Assembly (NCBI GenBank): GCA_021800315.1
Contig: JAJYZD010000154.1
Location: forward strand, 1 to 9,012
DNA: 9,012 nucleotides
Source of the DNA: Bacillota bacterium
GTDB taxonomy: Bacteria > Bacillota > Desulfotomaculia > Desulfotomaculales > JAJYZD01
Direction: 5' to 3'
The number at the start of each line of letters is the position of its first letter. The stretch's first letter is position 1. The position numbers and the translations under genes are program-made. This document shows, piece after piece, positions 6,899-9,012 of this stretch. The notes beneath the pieces are model-generated. The model was not told where the DNA came from, did not search any database, and saw only the letters and a program-made list of their open reading frames with translations.

Positions 6899-6930
6899 AA
6901 GGCCGGACCACTTAGGTGGGCCGGCCTTGT
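6899..6930 (+). terminator. Hairpin terminator after the glycine-zipper gene
   Basis: AAGGCCGG (6899-6906) pairs with CCGGCCTT (6921-6928), and inside it CCAC pairs with GTGG around a TTAG loop, with a single A-G mismatch between the two stems. The following T tract is poor (GTTACG), so termination may be incomplete. Confidence 0.55.
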
Positions 6931-6984
6931 TACGGTGTGGCGGGGAAAGGAATGAGCGGTGCCGCGGAGGCCGGGTAAAATTAA

Positions 6985-7014
6985 TTGACATACCGCCGGC
7001 TTTCGTCTTACCAT
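6985..7014 (+). promoter_or_regulatory. Sigma-A-like promoter of the vapBC-type operon
   Basis: A perfect TTGACA (6985-6990), an 18-base spacer and TACCAT (7009-7014, 4/6) lie about 50 bases before the antitoxin start. The leader between is A/T-rich and shows no clear palindromic operator. Confidence 0.5.
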
Positions 7015-7062
7015 TTACAAAGAATATATTGAGTAAACTGTTGCAGGGAGTAAGACGGTGCA

Positions 7063-7296
7063 ATGCTGACGACCACTCTATCCGAAAAGGGCCAAGTGGT
7101 AATACCGGCGGAAATTCGCGGCAAGGCCGGCTTGGAGGCGGGGCAACGTTTCGCCGCGACCATGGAGGGTGACAGGATCGTTTTTACCCCGTTGCCGCGC
7201 GATCCTTTGCTGGCTCTGAGGGGGGCCTTCGCCGGAAAAGACTCTCTTACCGAAGCCCTGTTGTCGGCACGGCGCGAGGAAAGACAGCATGAATGA
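7063..7296 (+). CDS. VapB-type antitoxin with SpoVT/AbrB DNA-binding domain (77 aa)
   Basis: The N-terminal half is a typical swapped-hairpin AbrB/MazE-like domain: TTLSEKGQVVIPAEIRGKAG, then LEAGQRFAATMEGDRIVFTP. Family knowledge says this part dimerises and binds the operon's own promoter. Residues ~48-77 (LRGAFAGKDSLTEALLSARREE) are the usual toxin-neutralising tail. The length of 77 aa is normal. The start is ATG 7063; the nearest ribosome-like site, AGGGAG at 7045-7050, is somewhat far (12 bases), so expression may be modest. It overlaps the toxin start by eight bases (ATGAATGA), the classic antitoxin-first arrangement. The promoter is likely autoregulated. With the toxin gutted, this antitoxin may survive as an orphan repressor. 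Confidence 0.85.
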   Translation: MLTTTLSEKGQVVIPAEIRGKAGLEAGQRFAATMEGDRIVFTPLPRDPLLALRGAFAGKDSLTEALLSARREERQHE

Positions 7297-7468
7297 CAGG
7301 TTTGTGCTGGATTCCTTTGCGGTTTTGTCGCTCCTGGAAGAAGAAGCCGGGGCGGACAGTTTTGCGGCGGCCCTGGCTATGGAACCGGGGGCCACCCTGG
7401 TGACCGGGGACCCGGAGTTTGCCCGGCTGGAGCCGATGGGGCTGTCGCTGTGCCGGTTGCCCCGCTGA
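7289..7468 (+). pseudogene. VapC-type PIN-domain toxin with large internal in-frame deletion (59 aa)
   Basis: The N-terminus MNDRFVLDSFAVLSLLEEE is the standard first strand and helix of a PIN-domain ribonuclease with its first catalytic Asp (residue 8). The C-terminal half, ADSFAAALAM... GATLVTGDPEF, is the standard end with two further acidic positions. VapC proteins normally have about 125-135 residues; here the two ends are joined directly after EEEAG, so roughly 65-70 central residues are missing, including the conserved middle Glu. The reading frame is intact and ends at TGA 7466-7468. Such a short PIN fold is very unlikely to cleave RNA, though it might still bind the antitoxin. It overlaps the antitoxin gene by eight bases, so translational coupling is preserved. 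Confidence 0.8.
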
Positions 7469-7504
7469 CGGGTCGTTGTAAAACTGGTGTTCCCAGCATG
7501 CTCC

Positions 7505-7529
7505 GCAAGGCCGAAATCGGTGCTTTTTT
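7505..7529 (+). terminator. Probable terminator of the vapBC-type operon
   Basis: GCA (7505-7507) and CCG (7511-7513) pair with CGG and TGC (7518-7523) across an AAAT loop with an AGG bulge, followed by six T (7524-7529). The stem is short and bulged, but the T run and its position 37 bases after the toxin stop support it. Confidence 0.45.
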
Positions 7530-7613
7530 CTGGCGGGATGCGGGCGCCGGGTAAGCAGTGGTGGTGAACCGGTTACGGTACCGGCCGGAATGAGGGATTA
7601 TGCATCGTTTCCG

Positions 7614-8258
7614 TCAAAAGAGGCGCATCCTCGGGATATTGTGCCTATGGAGGTAACGGCCGGCGACGTAGAGGCCGAACAGGCCGGTCAGGATCCAGGG
7701 CACGTCCGGCACGTAGCGGGTCAAAGCCGGCAAACCGAAAATCATGTCCAACCCTATTTTGAAGAGGAGCACTGAGGCGGCATAAACCACGAAGTCAAAT
7801 TTACGCAGTATCCAGACGATTAGGTTGCTGGCAAAGAAGATCAGTGGAGATGTCGCCGCTATGGCCAGCCAGGCCACCCATACATTCCCGTGGGACAAAC
7901 CAATTAGCGTAGCTTCATTTTCAAAACTCATCATCAGGTTGCCAACAGCTATTTTCCCTATGGAGGAAAGTGTCGATTGATGGTTTAATTTTCTCTTCCC
8001 GGGCTCGCCTTTATGCAGAAGGCGAAAGGCCATGTAGCAGATTATGAGGCCGAACAGGGACTGTGTGGCACTGATCCGGAACAGGAAGGACAGGGCGTAT
8101 AATATACCCAATTGGATCGCCAGAGAGGCTACCATGCTCCAAAACAGGACCGGAATCCGTTTTCTCTCTCCAAGTTCTTCGCCAAAAAGCGCGATAACCA
8201 AGACGTTATCGCTACTCAGAAGGATATTTACCAGGCCGAGATTGACAAGGTTAAACAC
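7614..8258 (-). CDS. TerC/YjbE-family integral membrane protein, probable divalent-metal (Mn2+) exporter
   Basis: The start GTG 8258 follows GGAGG by seven bases. The 214 residues hold about seven hydrophobic segments in two repeats, as in B. subtilis YjbE. The first repeat keeps the Asp-Asn motif SSDNVLVIALF (Asp17, Asn18). The second, where family members have a matching SLDNVLAVAG-type motif, reads MMSFENEATLIG, so Glu113-Asn114 replaces Asp-Asn. C-terminal residues GRYLHRHNIPRMRLF are basic with two His. Family members are linked to manganese export and protection of secreted metalloproteins; here that role is inferred. The gene is visibly richer in A/T than the ATPase region, suggesting separate acquisition. 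It overlaps a small basic ORF by eight bases. No yybP-ykoY manganese riboswitch is recognisable upstream. Confidence 0.8.
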   Translation of the reverse strand: MFNLVNLGLVNILLSSDNVLVIALFGEELGERKRIPVLFWSMVASLAIQLGILYALSFLFRISATQSLFGLIICYMAFRLLHKGEPGKRKLNHQSTLSSIGKIAVGNLMMSFENEATLIGLSHGNVWVAWLAIAATSPLIFFASNLIVWILRKFDFVVYAASVLLFKIGLDMIFGLPALTRYVPDVPWILTGLFGLYVAGRYLHRHNIPRMRLF

Positions 8259-8409
8259 CGGCTTGCCTCCAAATGCCTTGCGTGATCTGCAGTATATTTT
8301 GCCGCCAGAGCTTCAGCCTATAAGCGGCCATGAGGACCGGGTACCGTCTATCCTTGTATATTCTGGAATACCGGGTGCGGTCTTCTTTTTCGGTATCATG
8401 ATGTTTCAT
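8251..8409 (-). CDS. Small basic protein overlapping the TerC-like gene (52 aa)
   Basis: The frame from ATG 8409 to TAA 8251 encodes a strongly basic, aromatic-rich peptide (RTRYSRIYKDRRYPVLMAAY, then RLKLWRQNILQITQGIWRQ). Its last codons contain the GGAGG ribosome site of the TerC-like gene, and its stop overlaps that gene's GTG start, so translation is probably coupled. No Shine-Dalgarno precedes the ATG; the frame is open far upstream, but there it runs antisense to the PEP-enzyme remnant and turns into Pro/Ser/Arg-rich shadow text. A/T content matches the TerC-like gene. It could be a leader peptide, a small partner protein, or a chance frame. I do not recognise the family. Confidence 0.45.
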   Translation of the reverse strand: MKHHDTEKEDRTRYSRIYKDRRYPVLMAAYRLKLWRQNILQITQGIWRQAGV

Positions 8410-8412
8410 CTG

Positions 8413-8430
8413 TTTCAGTGTTGACTGAAA
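8413..8430. promoter_or_regulatory. 18-base palindrome, candidate operator between divergent transcripts
   Basis: TTTCAGT-GTTG-ACTGAAA is a perfect seven-base inverted repeat with a four-base centre. It lies four bases upstream of the small basic ORF on the minus strand and overlaps the -35 of the rightward promoter. It does not match the MntR or Fur consensus well enough to name a regulator. Confidence 0.45.
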
Positions 8431-8449
8431 TAAAAGACGTGGGTACAAT
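8421..8449 (+). promoter_or_regulatory. Near-consensus rightward sigma-A promoter
   Basis: TTGACT (8421-8426), a 17-base spacer and TACAAT (8444-8449) match the consensus at 5/6 and 5/6. GAGGTGG follows at 8456-8462 with ATGs at 8463 and 8467, but both open only short unrecognised frames. The promoter now reads into gene remnants. Confidence 0.6.
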
Positions 8450-8548
8450 GAACCAGAGGTGGATGGATGCCGGTTGGGGGGACAGGTGTGGGCCCGTATG
8501 TGCCGGAGGTTCAGAGCTTGACGCAGCCCGGGGTCGCGGGGGGGTAAG

Positions 8549-8725
8549 GGCGCCAAGGCGCCGCTGTTCGTTTCGGTCCAGGGACTGGTGACCGGGGTGG
8601 GCGGCCTTAGGACGCACGGTGCCGTGGTGGACCGGGAATACGGACTGCCGGCGGTCGTGGGGGTGGAACGGGCCACGCAGTTGATCAGGATGAACGGGAC
8701 GGAAGGGCAGGTAGATCTGCTCTTG
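8549..8725 (+). pseudogene. C-terminal remnant of a PEP-synthase-like / rifampin-phosphotransferase-like enzyme
   Basis: The frame gives PLFVSVQGLVTGVGGLRTHG followed by AVVDREYGLPAVVGVERATQ. This is the PEP-utilising swivelling (phosphohistidine) domain; the histidine at 8615-8617 in GGLRTHG is the family's phosphate carrier. Full enzymes have roughly 800-900 residues; here everything before the last ~60 is gone, and the frame upstream is unrelated and closed by TGA at 8519-8521. After ATQLI the text jumps to RMNGTEGQVDLL, a few residues shorter than the family's usual DGQ-containing loop, a likely small in-frame deletion. No proper stop follows VDLL; the frame runs on into the next remnant. 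It is clearly not a functional enzyme. Which PEP-dependent enzyme it was cannot be decided from the domain alone. Confidence 0.75.
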
Positions 8726-8756
8726 CCGGATCGTTCGGTCGATTGGAGGGATAGGT

Positions 8757-8905
8757 TTGGACCGGCTGACGGAGCACGTGTTGGAGCGTCAATGCTGTCC
8801 CCCGCACTACTGGGAAGGGGGGGGCGCGGAAGTAGGCCCCTGGTGGTGTTCACCCACGGGGCGTGCGTGGATCACCACTGCTGGGAACCGTTCCTCGCAA
8901 CGTAA
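8757..8905 (+). pseudogene. N-terminal remnant of an alpha/beta hydrolase, frameshifted and truncated
   Basis: GGAGGG (8745-8750) precedes TTG 8757 at ideal spacing, and the frame reads LDRLTEHVLERQCCPPHYWE. At a run of eight G (8817-8824) the frame must shift to continue as SRPLVVFTHGACVDHHCWEP, the classic first strand and oxyanion HG turn of alpha/beta hydrolases. One extra G, or two fewer, joins them. The protein then stops at TAA 8903-8905, before the strand with the usual WDxRGHG motif and before the catalytic triad, so at most about 50 of some 270 residues remain. It directly follows the PEP-enzyme remnant, suggesting the two once formed an operon. The end of similarity near 8900 marks a rearrangement or insertion point. 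Confidence 0.65.
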
Positions 8906-8939
8906 GCAAACCTTAGCATAGGCCACTAATTACGCAGAG

Positions 8940-9010
8940 GGAGGGAGTCTTAGCGGAATGGCATAAGGCAGGACGCTTACACGTCGCCCCCGCCATCCGC
9001 AGAGTCCTCC
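8940..9010. repeat. Long imperfect inverted repeat / structured element at window end
   Basis: The left arm (8940-8962: GGAGG..., GCGG, ATGGC) pairs imperfectly with the right arm (8992-9010: GCCAT, CCGC, CCTCC). The arms enclose about 29 bases that include a C-rich run. It begins roughly 35 bases after the point where the hydrolase remnant breaks off. It could be the end of a mobile element, a structured RNA or a palindromic repeat; the window stops too soon to tell. Confidence 0.35.
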
Positions 9011-9012
9011 AC

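Noticed and set aside
6369..6911. Minus-strand open frame opposite the glycine-zipper gene
   Set aside because: Arg/Gly/Pro-rich shadow. The plus-strand frame has the ribosome site, membrane helix and zipper periodicity.
8410..8520. Possible yybP-ykoY manganese riboswitch before the TerC-like gene
   Set aside because: None of the conserved riboswitch segments could be recognised on the minus strand here.
8410..8853. Upstream 5' extension (200 codons in all) of the minus-strand frame ending at 8251
   Set aside because: The upstream part lies antisense to the PEP-enzyme remnant and is Pro/Ser/Arg/Thr-rich. Only the last ~52 codons look like protein.
1..9012. CRISPR array, tRNA or rRNA genes
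   Set aside because: No regularly spaced direct repeats and no recognisable tRNA or rRNA sequence were seen on either strand.

Overview
The window looks like chromosomal DNA of a high-GC Firmicute of the Pelotomaculum/Desulfotomaculum sort. This rests on GC-rich coding with strong AGGAGG-type ribosome sites, frequent GTG/TTG starts, sigma-A-like promoters and Firmicute-style gene families (AbrB-type antitoxin, YjbE/TerC-type exporter). The taxon is an inference; no rRNA or other marker gene is present. It reads as an accessory or eroding region: small unrecognised genes, one very large transporter, a toxin-antitoxin pair with a gutted toxin, and broken gene remnants at the right end.

Left end (1-968): two small coupled plus-strand ORFs (18-191, 197-343) end at a strong terminator (426-462). 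A 43-codon minus-strand gene (438-569) has its stop codon inside the same hairpin. Then about 400 bases without a convincing gene hold three hairpins, a possible decayed insertion-sequence end and an orphan rightward promoter.

Centre (969-6930): a minus-strand P-type ATPase of about 1,500 residues dominates. It joins a metal-binding-like (HMA-type) N-terminus and a catalytically dead P1B-like ATPase copy to a complete, apparently active P2-type cation pump, as in the mycobacterial CtpH/CtpI pumps. Upstream on the same strand, behind a terminator, is a helical protein of unknown family broken by a one-base frameshift (5742-6340). Divergent from it is a glycine-zipper membrane protein (6435-6869) that seems to use a non-standard ATC start. 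The two divergent genes share a short control region (6341-6434).

Right part (6931-9012): a VapB-type antitoxin (7063-7296) overlaps a VapC-type PIN toxin (7289-7468) that has lost its middle. Next, on the minus strand, are an AT-richer TerC/YjbE-family membrane protein (7614-8258) and a small basic ORF (8251-8409) overlapping it. Their upstream region carries an 18-base palindrome overlapping a near-consensus rightward promoter (8421-8449). That promoter now points at gene remains: the swivelling-domain end of a PEP-synthase-like enzyme (8549-8725) and the first part of an alpha/beta hydrolase (8757-8905). The window ends in a long imperfect inverted repeat (8940-9010).

How the genes work together: the giant pump, the glycine-zipper protein and the helical protein may form one envelope/cation module, and the TerC-like protein may add manganese or other divalent-metal export. 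Both links are inferred from position and family only.
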